This document shows, in pieces, positions 9,095-19,129 of a stretch of DNA of 64,000 nt. The notes under the pieces were generated by a model. The model was not told the origin of the DNA, made no database searches, and saw nothing but the letters and a program-made list of their open reading frames with translations. How positions within the stretch are numbered: position 1 is the stretch's first letter; each line of letters opens with the position of its first letter. The DNA is from Terasakiella brassicae (lineage in GTDB: Bacteria > Pseudomonadota > Alphaproteobacteria > Rhodospirillales > Terasakiellaceae): positions 1 through 64,000 of the forward strand of contig NZ_BMHV01000014.1 in the NCBI RefSeq assembly GCF_014641495.1, written 5' to 3'. The translations under genes and the position numbers were made by a program.

Positions 9095-9844
9095 TTAGTT
9101 TCCACTCAGCACATTGATCAGTTTGCGTAAATCAGAAAAATTTGAGAAAGTACAGTCGGCTTCGCAGTCACCAGTACCTATTTCAACTCCCTTATGAATT
9201 TTCTGCAGTGTTGTTGCCTTGATAGCCTCACGCGCACCTTTTATATCATTGACAGGGTTATCTCCAATCATCCAAATATTACTTCCCTTTGGTTTCGTCT
9301 TTTCCAGTGCAATTTGAAAGGATGCAGAATCTGGTTTGTCTGAGCCTGATTCTTCGCTAGTCACGATATAATCAAAATAATGGTCCAGACCGAAATAGAC
9401 AATCTTTCTGAATTGAATTTGAGCAGTTAAATCGGTGACAATAACGGAAGGAATACCAAGAAGACGGATGTCATCTAGTAATTCCTTCACATCATCAAAA
9501 AGCTCAGCCTTACTCAGGAAAGTACGCCAATAGGTTTGCTCAAAATCTAACGCGAGCAGAACCTGAGATCCCAAGCCAATGTATTCCAACATTTTTTGCA
9601 TATAAAGCAATCGACTGTGGGAACTAGCAGTATTTCTGAGCTTGGACTTGACATCCTTTCGCGCTTTCGAAAAGGCTGAGTTAAATTCATCATTGCTGAT
9701 TGAAAATGTCCGGGCTGCTTTTTCTCGAACGGCATCCATACCTGCTTTATGTGCGGGCTCATACGGATAAAGCGTATTATCTGTATCAAACAGGATCGCA
9801 TCAGGACGTTGGGTAAACTTTGTTTCATTAATAAAATTAATCAT
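9095..9844 (-). CDS. HAD-superfamily hydrolase (phosphatase-like)
   Basis: A 249-aa HAD hydrolase. Motif I is ILFDTDNTLYPYEP, with nucleophile D20 and acid/base D22. A helical cap follows, then motif II VIVTDLTA, motif III lysine in GSDKPDSASF and motif IV MIGDNPVNDIKGA. It likely dephosphorylates a small phosphorylated metabolite in the cytoplasm. Its start overlaps the stop of the kinase-fusion gene by 4 bp (ATGA) and its stop is 2 bp from the aldolase-like gene start, so the three are almost certainly translationally coupled. Sequence alone does not name the substrate. Confidence 0.85.
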   Translation of the reverse strand: MINFINETKFTQRPDAILFDTDNTLYPYEPAHKAGMDAVREKAARTFSISNDEFNSAFSKARKDVKSKLRNTASSHSRLLYMQKMLEYIGLGSQVLLALDFEQTYWRTFLSKAELFDDVKELLDDIRLLGIPSVIVTDLTAQIQFRKIVYFGLDHYFDYIVTSEESGSDKPDSASFQIALEKTKPKGSNIWMIGDNPVNDIKGAREAIKATTLQKIHKGVEIGTGDCEADCTFSNFSDLRKLINVLSGN

Positions 9845-11898
9845 GCTAATCGCTTATTTAGAGCCTGGTTCATGTGAGAAAGAACAATAAGTTGCATTAA
9901 ACCAGGAATACCATTTTCCCAAGATGGAAAGCTATCCAAAAATTCGCCCATATCAGGGAAAGGTGTATTAGCCGATAAACGCATATCTTCGGCCTCAACC
10001 TCTCCCTCAATAAGCATTTCGATTTCGTCTGATGTTTCGTTGTGATGTAGATCTACATGTAAGCCGCAAATTCCAACCAAAACACGGATCAAAGAATCTT
10101 CGTTAAAGCCATTTCGGGATAAGACTTTCAGCTTCAGCCGCAGGTTTGGTTGAGGTTCAGCCAAATCCTTGGGTAAATGATGAACAGGAAGCAAAGCTAA
10201 TACAAGGTCCGCATATTTACGCTGAGGGCGAACAAATTTTACGGCATCCATTTCTCGTTTTTCGAGCGAAGATAGGACGCGCTCAATAGGATGGCCGCGC
10301 TTGTTCACATCACGTTGAATCTTAAAGTATTTTCGAAGTGTTTCATCAATATCAAGATAAATACTAAGATCATATCGTTGCCTTAGCATGGGAAGATGCA
10401 ACGCGTGTAAACCACTCGCCAGGATGAAATCGTTACTTTTTTTAGATTCCGGGCGTGTCATTTTACCAACAGAATGATCATAGCGGCGTGACTGAATAGC
10501 GCGTCCATTGGCTAACATGCCAAGATCTTTAGCGTATCGTTCTAGGTCATTGGCTCGTGGGTTCAGGTGTGTCATTACCTGCCACATAGGTTTGTGTCGA
10601 TCCCATAAATGATAATCATCACCTGAAACATGAACAGTTGATTCTTTCCCCAATAATCCTTCAATAGAACTTGCCAGTGTATCTTTACCGGCTCCGGAAT
10701 CTCCTGAAATTCCCATGATGAAAGGTTTTCGGCTTAATCTAAAATAGTCATTAGAACGGATGGCTTCACGCCATATTCGAACGATCAAAATTATCCCAAT
10801 TACAAATAATGCGGTATGAAGAAGAGCCACATGATGCCCATTAACGAGGGAAGTAATGTTCCCATAAACTTGGATCAATTCGTCTCCACCAATATGGTAG
10901 AAAGGAGATGGTACAATCATCAGGCTGGATAAAACATAAAGTCCAGTAAAAATCAGAACGAGCATCGTTGCTACTCTATCGCTTAAGTTCTGATACCAGA
11001 CAAGTAATGGTACTATCCACATGAACCAACCTGGTGAGGCTGGTGTTAATAGCACGATGGAGAAAAAGGCAATCCCCAGCAAGGCAAAAAACAAATCAAA
11101 GCTGATACGTCGAATACGCCAAGTCCCATAAACTACAAGTAAGTAAATTACAGGTAAAATATAAATTTGAACATCCTGATTGATACTGACGGATAAGTGG
11201 TAAACTTTATACATTTCTGCATTGCTCAAAAGCATGTTCAAGCCGTAATCAGACAGAAGAAATGGCAAGCCCAATACAAAAAATGCCCCTACTCCTCCTA
11301 AGAGGAATTGAAAAATTTTTTCTTTCAATGATTTACCGCAATATAAATATAAGATGAAAAATGGGAATGCTACAATCATGCTCAACTTTGCGGAGATCGC
11401 AAAACCACAGACAAAGCCTGCTTCAACTAATCTAAATTGTTGGCAAAGCAGCATAGCAAAAACAATAAAGAAAACGGGGATTAAATCGTTAAACCCAGAC
11501 CAATAGGTGGAAAAAATTGTAATCGGTGATAACCAATAGAATAACAATACCGGCTTTACGGCACTTTTCATCAATTTCTTCAGGACAACAAGAAGGCATA
11601 GGTCAAAGATCAGCAATGTAAAACCATATGCATAACTGATGTCAACAGGGATAATCTTGGACAATAGCGTCATGGGTAGAAAAACTAACCACATAGCATA
11701 TCCATAAGGAAATGCATTGACATCTCCTTTTGCAGCTATATGAGATCCCCAAGGGTCTAAATCAAAGTTTGCGATCGATGTGCTTAGGAACGGTTCATAC
11801 CAAATATGGACAGATTGGGGCAAAAATAAAAAAAGAAGTGCAATTTTGATGATGCCCCCAACAATAAACAATGGGCTTGAAAATAGATTATTATTCAA
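9841..11898 (-). CDS. Fusion: membrane glycosyltransferase-like domain + uridine-kinase-like P-loop domain
   Basis: A protein of about 685 aa in two parts. The first about 390 residues form roughly ten membrane helices with SNYWSG/WSGFND-type loops and an early acidic NFDLDPWG loop, resembling GT-C mannosyltransferases. After the last helix comes a cytoplasmic kinase domain with Walker A GISGDSGAGKDTL, an acidic HVSGDDYHLWDR, and the RYDHSVGKM and IYLDIDETLRKYFKIQRD segments of the uridine kinase/phosphoribulokinase family. I choose the TTG at 11898, eight bases after the upstream stop and preceded by AAAGGG; an ATG at 11958 would overlap the upstream gene by 53 bp. It sits in a tight operon with HAD and aldolase-like genes. 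Joining a lipid-sugar transferase to a small-molecule kinase in one chain is unusual. Confidence 0.75.
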   Translation of the reverse strand: MNNNLFSSPLFIVGGIIKIALLFLFLPQSVHIWYEPFLSTSIANFDLDPWGSHIAAKGDVNAFPYGYAMWLVFLPMTLLSKIIPVDISYAYGFTLLIFDLCLLVVLKKLMKSAVKPVLLFYWLSPITIFSTYWSGFNDLIPVFFIVFAMLLCQQFRLVEAGFVCGFAISAKLSMIVAFPFFILYLYCGKSLKEKIFQFLLGGVGAFFVLGLPFLLSDYGLNMLLSNAEMYKVYHLSVSINQDVQIYILPVIYLLVVYGTWRIRRISFDLFFALLGIAFFSIVLLTPASPGWFMWIVPLLVWYQNLSDRVATMLVLIFTGLYVLSSLMIVPSPFYHIGGDELIQVYGNITSLVNGHHVALLHTALFVIGIILIVRIWREAIRSNDYFRLSRKPFIMGISGDSGAGKDTLASSIEGLLGKESTVHVSGDDYHLWDRHKPMWQVMTHLNPRANDLERYAKDLGMLANGRAIQSRRYDHSVGKMTRPESKKSNDFILASGLHALHLPMLRQRYDLSIYLDIDETLRKYFKIQRDVNKRGHPIERVLSSLEKREMDAVKFVRPQRKYADLVLALLPVHHLPKDLAEPQPNLRLKLKVLSRNGFNEDSLIRVLVGICGLHVDLHHNETSDEIEMLIEGEVEAEDMRLSANTPFPDMGEFLDSFPSWENGIPGLMQLIVLSHMNQALNKRLA

Positions 11899-11905
11899 TG
11901 TGTTA

Positions 11906-12508
11906 TCACCCTTTATCCAAAGCAGCCCATAAATCCGGTCTCTTTGTGCAGACGGCATCGACTAAAGTTTTGTGTTTTCCTAATGTGGTAAATAATTGCA
12001 GAATTCCATCTTCGGCATTGTACCCCTGAAGCTCAGGTGAGACCAAGCAGAGCTTAAAGCCAGCTTCTTTCAATGCTACAATTTCATCCGGGGTTAACGG
12101 GAATTTAGTAAAACAGTCCACCCAAACCCACTCGACTTTACCTGCTAACGCCATGGCTGTTTCAATGGTTTCAAATTCAGAAACCCTTACCGCGCATCTT
12201 TTTTCATCCATCTGCGCCCATTTTACCAAAAAAGGAAATGATTGATCTAAAAAGAAGAAGTTGGTGATGTTGTGCAAAGACATTATGTCCAAAAGTTTTT
12301 GTTCTAAACCTTCTTCTTTTACGTTTAAAATAAGTGTACCGTGTTTGTAGGCGCTAATCCAATCTTCAAAGAACTCACCTTCGCAAAAAGGGTCGTGGTG
12401 AATGATAAGCTTGCCTCTATCACTTCTGATGTCAACTTCAACGCCAAAACAGGTTGGAGATTTTTTTAGTTGGGCAACAGTATTCAAGCGATGAGCAATA
12501 TATTCCAT
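11906..12508 (-). CDS. Glycerophosphodiester-phosphodiesterase-like TIM barrel protein
   Basis: A 200-aa protein beginning MEYIAHRLNTVAQL. It contains GVEVDIRSDRGKLIIHHDP, which resembles the GDPD/PLC-like barrel core (HR, E-x-D and H-H-D metal and catalytic positions). It ends near VDAVCTKRPDLWAAL, close to the family's C-terminal strand. It is shorter than most GDPD enzymes (240-260 aa). I place the start at 12508 because GAGGGGA lies six bases upstream; a 13-codon longer frame lacks a ribosome binding site. It is the first gene of the minus-strand operon running down to about 4 kb. The predicted role is phosphodiester cleavage of a glycerol- or sugar-phosphate compound, with moderate certainty. 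Confidence 0.65.
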   Translation of the reverse strand: MEYIAHRLNTVAQLKKSPTCFGVEVDIRSDRGKLIIHHDPFCEGEFFEDWISAYKHGTLILNVKEEGLEQKLLDIMSLHNITNFFFLDQSFPFLVKWAQMDEKRCAVRVSEFETIETAMALAGKVEWVWVDCFTKFPLTPDEIVALKEAGFKLCLVSPELQGYNAEDGILQLFTTLGKHKTLVDAVCTKRPDLWAALDKG

Positions 12509-12683
12509 AAGCTTCCCCTCAAGCTCGCCGAAGTTGATGTGCAACAATAGAGCTTAGCGACAAGTAAAACAAGCACCTTATAGTGATTGGAATCTTCTGC
12601 ATTTTATATTTTCTACTGTCCAGATGTGAATTATACCAAAATGTGGTTGTTCTGACTCTTGGGGGATTCCCAAAAGGGTCAAA

Positions 12684-12956
12684 TTATGATTCAACATAGG
12701 AAACGAACAGGAGTTTTCTATGAGTGCCCCCAATTCCATTACGAGCAGACTTCACTGCGAATGATTTACGGGTCCAGCGGAGACACGCGGCAATCAAGTA
12801 GAGAATATCGCTAATGGCCATGCCAAGGCTGAGCATAAAGCACGCACGGCTCCCGTCCATCATGGCACGGGCGAGAATGGCAAAGACGCCGGGGCCCGGG
12901 GTGATGCCAAAAATAAAAATGGCAAGAAAGAAGGTAAGGGCGCTTTCCGGTGTCAT
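12684..12956 (-). pseudogene. LysE/RhtB-family exporter, truncated
   Basis: From the ATG at 12956 the frame gives about 60 residues typical of a LysE/RhtB amino-acid exporter N-terminus: SALTFFLAIFIFGITPGPG, then ILARAMMDGSRACFMLSLG and AISDILYLIAACL. The reading then changes abruptly into about 30 residues with no family resemblance and stops, whereas an intact protein has about 200 aa. The remaining two thirds is absent from the window. The break coincides with the switch from AT-rich to more balanced composition, so this appears to be a chromosomal gene cut when the left block arrived. Confidence 0.75.
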
Positions 12957-13086
12957 CGTAATTTTCCACTGCCTGTGTAAAGGAAAAATATAGTTGAAAA
13001 TAAACGCAAAGGGAAAGGATAAAAGAGGATGTGCCTTTTGAATCTGGCGCACCCTTTATGGGGTGGATTTTGAATAGTTAAGACGT

Positions 13087-14028
13087 TTAATCTTTATTTT
13101 TTTGTGCGATTTTGAGATGGGAATAGGTTTGTTCAACGCCGTGTTCCTTGAACCACTGGATTTGCTTGACCATTCCTTCTTTCAAAGCTGTGGTTGCTTT
13201 CCAGCCAAAGGCTTTTTCTGTTTCACTTGGGTCCAGTAGAATACGGGCAACATCGTCATCTTCAGGTGGGCGGACTTCAACCGGTTCATCCAGTTCGATG
13301 CCGAGGTTTTCGACAATTGAATCAAAAATTTCCTTGATTGTAACATCTGAACCGCTGGAGACATTGTAGGTGCCGGTCGGTGCATCGTCTTGCATGATCC
13401 GGTCAAACAAGTCGAGGAAGTCTTCCATTTCGATAAAATCGCGCTGGGTATCGACGACAAAACATTTTTTGCCTTCACACAGGCGCTGGTAAAATGTCGG
13501 AATAGGCCCGTTGAAATGTCGCGGTCCATAAACGCTGGACAGGCGCAAGGAAACGTAAGGTAGCTCGCTCATTTCAATATATTGTTCGCCGGCTGTTTTG
13601 CTGATGGCATAGCTGGTAAACGGGGCAACCGGATGATTGATCGGCACCGGGCGAACGTCGGTCCGACCATAACAGAGAACCGTTTGGAAATTGATGAAAC
13701 GTTTGACGTTATGACGCTTGGCAGCTTTGGCAACATAAATCGTGCCCAACACATTTGTTGCCGCATCCTCGGCCCAATTATCAAGGTCTTTATAGGCGGC
13801 GGCAGAATGTACGACATGCGTCGGTTTAAACGTATCGAAACAATCGTCAACCAAGGCCTGATCGGCAATGGTGCCTTCGATTTCTTTCAGGTTATCATGC
13901 GGGGCAAGGGCACCGCGTTGACCTGTTGCGAAATTGTCGATGGATAAAACGCTATGACCTGCGGCCAAAAGACGTTCTGCGATATTGGCACCCAGACAAC
14001 CGGAACCACCGGTAATTAAAACACGCAT
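13087..14028 (-). CDS. NAD-dependent epimerase/dehydratase (SDR), polysaccharide cluster
   Basis: A 313-aa extended SDR with the NAD-binding motif GGSGCLG (residues 7-13), acidic DNFATGQRG after the second strand, and YAISK as catalytic YxxxK. This is a UDP-glucose 4-epimerase-like architecture. It is clearly paralogous to the next gene upstream (shared SxSDxxIKxxxD C-terminal segment and LLDPS motif), and the two are 14 bp apart in one transcription unit. Pairs of such SDRs occur in O-antigen clusters that make diacetamido-uronic sugars. The exact substrate is not decided by sequence; an NDP-sugar 4-epimerase role is the default inference. Confidence 0.8.
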   Translation of the reverse strand: MRVLITGGSGCLGANIAERLLAAGHSVLSIDNFATGQRGALAPHDNLKEIEGTIADQALVDDCFDTFKPTHVVHSAAAYKDLDNWAEDAATNVLGTIYVAKAAKRHNVKRFINFQTVLCYGRTDVRPVPINHPVAPFTSYAISKTAGEQYIEMSELPYVSLRLSSVYGPRHFNGPIPTFYQRLCEGKKCFVVDTQRDFIEMEDFLDLFDRIMQDDAPTGTYNVSSGSDVTIKEIFDSIVENLGIELDEPVEVRPPEDDDVARILLDPSETEKAFGWKATTALKEGMVKQIQWFKEHGVEQTYSHLKIAQKNKD

Positions 14029-14042
14029 TGTGATAGGCCCTC

Positions 14043-14981
14043 TTAATCTTCTTTGTTGATTTTCAGGTGCGTATAGCCACCATGCACACCGTGCTTGTCA
14101 TAATATGCAACAATGTCGTGGATGGCTTGTTCCATCGGGGTAAATTCAATTTCACCGAAATCGGCAAAGGTACGGCTGGGGTCCAGCAGGATGGAGGCTG
14201 CATCGTCTGCCCCTAATTCCTTGATTTCAGGTGCGGGGATCGGGTCCAGTTTCATCGCGCCAGCAACAAGGTCGTAGAAATCCTTGATCGCCCAGTCTGA
14301 ACCGGAAGAGAAATGATAAATGCCATTGCCTTCACCATCGACTGCACGCACAACCAGTTTGGCAAGGTCGGGTGTATAGATGAAGTCGCGCCGTGCTTTG
14401 GTCGCAAAACATTGTTTGCCCTCTTTGAGGCGCTGATAAAAAATCGGCAGCGGCCCACTGACGGTACGTGGGCCAATGACGTTCGCGAGACGGAAGGTTA
14501 CGTAATCAATACCGCTGAGGCGCAATACTTCTTCAACCGATGTTTTGGTAATGGCGTAAGAACTGTTGTCCGGGTTAATCGGATGGTTCAAGGTGATGGG
14601 ATGTTCCGTTGGGTGAATGCCATAACACAGCGCGGTTTGGAAGTAGATCGTGCGTTTTACATTGTGTTTTTGGCAGGCTTGAATAACATTTACACCGCCG
14701 ACAGAGTTGACCATTGTATCTGTGACCCAATCGTCCGGGTCTTTATAAGATGCTGCACAATGGACAACGGCTTCGGGTTGGAAATCTGTCATTAATTTAT
14801 TGAGCAATTCCGCATCAACAATAGAGCCTTCCACAAAGGTCAGGTTTTCGTGATCTTGAATATGGTGTTTTTTACCCGTTGAAAAATCGTCCAAAACCAG
14901 AACCTGATCGCCGCGTGCGAGCAGTAAGTCTGCGATTGTCGAACCGATGTTACCAGCGCCGCCTGTAATGAAAACTTTCAC
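14043..14981 (-). CDS. NAD-dependent epimerase/dehydratase (SDR), paralogue of its neighbour
   Basis: A 312-aa extended SDR with GGAGNIGST (residues 7-15), DDFSTGKKHH after strand two, the catalytic YAITK pair and SSGSDWAIKDFYD near the C-terminus. It aligns by eye along its length with the 313-aa SDR immediately downstream, indicating tandem duplication and divergence. It is transcribed away from the WlbA-like operon and shares a 241-bp divergent promoter region with it. It probably acts on a UDP-activated amino or uronic sugar as epimerase or dehydratase in the cytoplasm. Confidence 0.8.
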   Translation of the reverse strand: MKVFITGGAGNIGSTIADLLLARGDQVLVLDDFSTGKKHHIQDHENLTFVEGSIVDAELLNKLMTDFQPEAVVHCAASYKDPDDWVTDTMVNSVGGVNVIQACQKHNVKRTIYFQTALCYGIHPTEHPITLNHPINPDNSSYAITKTSVEEVLRLSGIDYVTFRLANVIGPRTVSGPLPIFYQRLKEGKQCFATKARRDFIYTPDLAKLVVRAVDGEGNGIYHFSSGSDWAIKDFYDLVAGAMKLDPIPAPEIKELGADDAASILLDPSRTFADFGEIEFTPMEQAIHDIVAYYDKHGVHGGYTHLKINKED

Positions 14982-16181
<1,200 letters not shown>

Positions 16182-16182
<1 letters not shown>

Positions 16183-16763
16183 TGACTGAGCAAGCACGTT
16201 TTCCGGGCGTTTTTATCCATGAAAGTTCCTATGTCGATGATCCGTGTGAAATCGGCGAAGGGACGAAAATTTGGCATTTCAGCCATATTCTGGGCCGTGT
16301 GAAAATCGGTACAGGCTGTAATTTTGGTCAGAATGTCGTTGTTGGGCCGGATGTCACCATCGGCAATAAATGCAAGGTGCAAAACAACGTCAGTATCTAT
16401 GCCGGTGTCACATTGGAAGACGGTGTGTTTTGTGGTCCGTCCTGTGTCTTTACCAATGTAAACAATCCCCGGGCCGAGATCGAACGCAAATCGGAATATC
16501 GCAAAACAGTTGTTAAACGAGGTGCAACGATCGGTGCGAATGCGACGATTGTCTGTGGACATGACTTAGGCGAATATTGCTTTATTGCAGCCGGTGCTGT
16601 TGTGTCCAAAGATGTGGCCCCTTATGCCTTGATGGCAGGTGTTCCTGCAAAACAGATCGGTTGGATGAGTAAGGCAGGTGCACGTTTGGGTGAAGATTTG
16701 ATCTGTCCAATTGAAGGGACGCAATATCGCGAAACAGCCCTCGGTGTCCTTGAGGAAGTATAA
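16182..16763 (+). CDS. wlbB: Left-handed beta-helix N-acetyltransferase (WbpD/WlbB-like)
   Basis: A 193-aa acyltransferase built of hexapeptide repeats (for example [41 protein letters not shown] and [14 protein letters not shown]), with a loop [18 protein letters not shown] typical of WlbB/WbpD. These acetylate the 3-amino group of UDP-2-acetamido-3-amino-2,3-dideoxy-glucuronic acid with acetyl-CoA. The start overlaps the upstream stop by one base, and the aminotransferase gene that generates its substrate follows 2 bp later. The trimeric LbH fold is a family expectation. Confidence 0.88.
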
Positions 16764-16765
16764 CG

Positions 16766-17890
16766 ATGAGCCATCCCTCTACCCCCTTTATTGACCTAAA
16801 GGCGCAGCGTGATCGTATTCGCGATAAAATTGATGCGGCAATTGCCAAGGTTATTGATCATGGGGTCTTTATTATGGGGCCGGAGGTTGGCGAATTTGAA
16901 AGCAAATTGGCCAAATTCACCGGGGCTGAGCATGTCTTGTCCTGTGCCAATGGAACTGATGCGTTACAGCTTGTTTTAATGGCGGAAGGGATTGGCCCGG
17001 GGGATGCGGTCTTTGTGCCTGCAATGACATTTGTGGCAACGGCAGAAGTTGTCCCCTTGTTGGGCGCAACACCATTTTTTGTGGATGTTCTGCCGGATAC
17101 GTTCAATATGGATCCAAACAGCCTGAAACAGGCGGTCTTGGATGCCCGTGCGCAAGGTTTAACGCCGAAAATTGTGATCCCTGTTGATTTGTTTGGACAA
17201 CCGGCGGATTACGATCAAATCAATCCCATTGCAGCCGAAAATGATATGGTTGTTGTGGCTGATTCGGCTCAAGGGTTGGGCGGTTCTCTAAACGGTGTGC
17301 GCGCCGGCAAACTTGCGACATGGACCACGACCAGCTTTTTCCCTGCCAAGCCGTTGGGATGCTACGGTGATGGTGGTGCGGTTATGACGGATGATCCTGA
17401 ACGAGCCGCATTGATTAAAAGTCTGCGCGTTCATGGCAAAGGCGGGGATAAATACGACAACGTACGTGTGGGCGTAAATAGTCGACTGGATACCTTACAA
17501 GCCGCCATATTGATTGAAAAACTCGCTATTTTTGAAGATGAACTTGAAGCGCGCGATCGTATCGCCCAGCGATATAGTGAAAAGCTGAATGCCTATATTC
17601 AAACGCCGCGCGTGATGCAAAAAGCAACCTCTTCGTGGGCGCAGTACACGTTGGTGTCTGAGGGGCGTGATCAATTGCAAACGTCGTTAAAGGAAGAAGG
17701 CATCCCTTCAGTTTTCTATTATCCAATTGCGTTGAACCAACAGACAGGATACGCCGCTTATCCTTGTTGTCAGAAAGGGGTTGCAGTCTCCGAAAAACTG
17801 GCAAAATCGGTGATCAGTCTTCCCATGCATCCTTATCTGGAAGAAGATGCACAAGACATGATTATCGAGGCTGTGATCAAATCACTGTAA
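16766..17890 (+). CDS. wlbC: DegT/DnrJ/EryC1 sugar aminotransferase (WbpE/WlbC-like)
   Basis: A 374-aa PLP-dependent aminotransferase with IDLKAQRDRIRDKI at the N-terminus, ANGTDALQLVL (cofactor phosphate site), VVVADSAQGLGGS (Asp binding the pyridine nitrogen) and SFFPAKPLGCYGDGGA with the Schiff-base lysine at K185. WbpE/WlbC transfers the amine from glutamate to the 3-keto group made by WbpB, which agrees with the gene order dehydrogenase, acetyltransferase, aminotransferase here. It is the last gene of the operon, and converges on the glycosyltransferase gene 18 bp away. Confidence 0.88.
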   Translation: MSHPSTPFIDLKAQRDRIRDKIDAAIAKVIDHGVFIMGPEVGEFESKLAKFTGAEHVLSCANGTDALQLVLMAEGIGPGDAVFVPAMTFVATAEVVPLLGATPFFVDVLPDTFNMDPNSLKQAVLDARAQGLTPKIVIPVDLFGQPADYDQINPIAAENDMVVVADSAQGLGGSLNGVRAGKLATWTTTSFFPAKPLGCYGDGGAVMTDDPERAALIKSLRVHGKGGDKYDNVRVGVNSRLDTLQAAILIEKLAIFEDELEARDRIAQRYSEKLNAYIQTPRVMQKATSSWAQYTLVSEGRDQLQTSLKEEGIPSVFYYPIALNQQTGYAAYPCCQKGVAVSEKLAKSVISLPMHPYLEEDAQDMIIEAVIKSL

Positions 17891-17908
17891 CGCACAAACC
17901 AACATCCT

Positions 17909-19123
17909 TTAAGATATCGCTTTATAAATATAATCCATACGTTTGGTATAGGTGTGCTCTGCCATTGTGAAGTCGTATGTGCGCTCAGCCAGTTGTGTAC
18001 GAAACGTCATGTCTGCAAGCTTATCAACGGCTTCTTGTGCGTTAGACAAATCTTCCTTTAAAGGGATGTAATGTTCATCAGCGATGAAGATATCGTTATA
18101 ACGACCTTCCATCATAATTTGGCAAGTCTGCGTGCCCACTGCATCGAAATGACGTGAAGAAACACATTTCCCGCTGATTTTCGGGGGGAAGGGTCTGTTC
18201 TTGAAAAAACGTTCATAGACTTCGACAAAATCTTCATCCTGCCCGATCAAGGCTTCGTGGCGAATGATGCCTTTACTCAGGATTTTAATCAGCCATTGGC
18301 GGACACCCCACGGCAATTTATGGACGAGGCGACGCAAAGGGGATTCCGATGCAATTGTCATGCTTGCCCCGCCGCTTTTGGCTTTGATCCAGTCTTTTAT
18401 GGCGTTCATTGTGGCATCGTCTTTATCGATCCAATGACCGCCAGCCTCATTGCTGACTGTGGCTTTACAGCCATTTAAAAAGGCGGCCCACCCTTCACGG
18501 TCCAATCGGCTGGAGGTGCTGATGTCGGTGACTAAAGGCGGGGAAAAGGCATTGGCTTCGAACAAGTCAATCAGGCGGTTACGGTCTTCATCCCCGATAA
18601 ATGTTGCCGGATATCGAAAAGACCGCATACCAATGTCGATTGTTCGATCTTTTTGCGCAATAACAGGTTTAAAGGCATCGGGGTTTAAGGCATGGGGCAC
18701 TGCCAATATCTTGGCCCCGGTATCGCTGTACAGATATTGTCCGGTTTCCAGTAACAATTGAGTGGCGATAAAATCGGCACCGGCATCTTTTAAATATTGA
18801 ATTTTGGGAACCATTGGGGCCCCGGGTAGACTGATTTCATTGCCGACAAAAGACAAAAGCTTGCCTTTGCGTTTTTGCAATGCAGGCAATATTTCACGTG
18901 CGTAAATCAAATTATCGGCATTTACAGAATGCAAAAGAACAATCAGGTCATATTCACCAATTGTTTGAATAAGGTCTTTTTTCGATTCATTTACGGCGAT
19001 ATTGAAGGATCGTGCGTGAAAATATGGTGCGTTGCTGAAGGCATCAAGCCAATCGTCATAGTAGGAAGCACGGCTACCATAGGCAGAATAGACAATTGCA
19101 GTGTTTAGATCCGATGAACGCAT
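17909..19123 (-). CDS. CgeB-like glycosyltransferase (Glyco_trans_1_2 type)
   Basis: A 404-aa cytoplasmic protein without membrane segments. The first half has a GT-B-like Rossmann pattern (NTAIVYSAYGSRASYYDDW, LIVLLHSVNADNL, and KGKLLSFVGNEIS). The second half carries RYPATFIGDEDR and the C-terminal block SGKCVSSRHFDAVGTQTCQ, then HYIPLKEDLSNAQEAVDKL, as in the CgeB/spore-coat glycosyltransferase-like family. It probably adds a sugar during repeat-unit assembly. It lies 6 bp from the UDP-GlcNAc 2-epimerase-like gene in the same operon. Donor and acceptor are unknown. Confidence 0.75.
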   Translation of the reverse strand: MRSSDLNTAIVYSAYGSRASYYDDWLDAFSNAPYFHARSFNIAVNESKKDLIQTIGEYDLIVLLHSVNADNLIYAREILPALQKRKGKLLSFVGNEISLPGAPMVPKIQYLKDAGADFIATQLLLETGQYLYSDTGAKILAVPHALNPDAFKPVIAQKDRTIDIGMRSFRYPATFIGDEDRNRLIDLFEANAFSPPLVTDISTSSRLDREGWAAFLNGCKATVSNEAGGHWIDKDDATMNAIKDWIKAKSGGASMTIASESPLRRLVHKLPWGVRQWLIKILSKGIIRHEALIGQDEDFVEVYERFFKNRPFPPKISGKCVSSRHFDAVGTQTCQIMMEGRYNDIFIADEHYIPLKEDLSNAQEAVDKLADMTFRTQLAERTYDFTMAEHTYTKRMDYIYKAIS

Positions 19124-19129
19124 ATTCTT

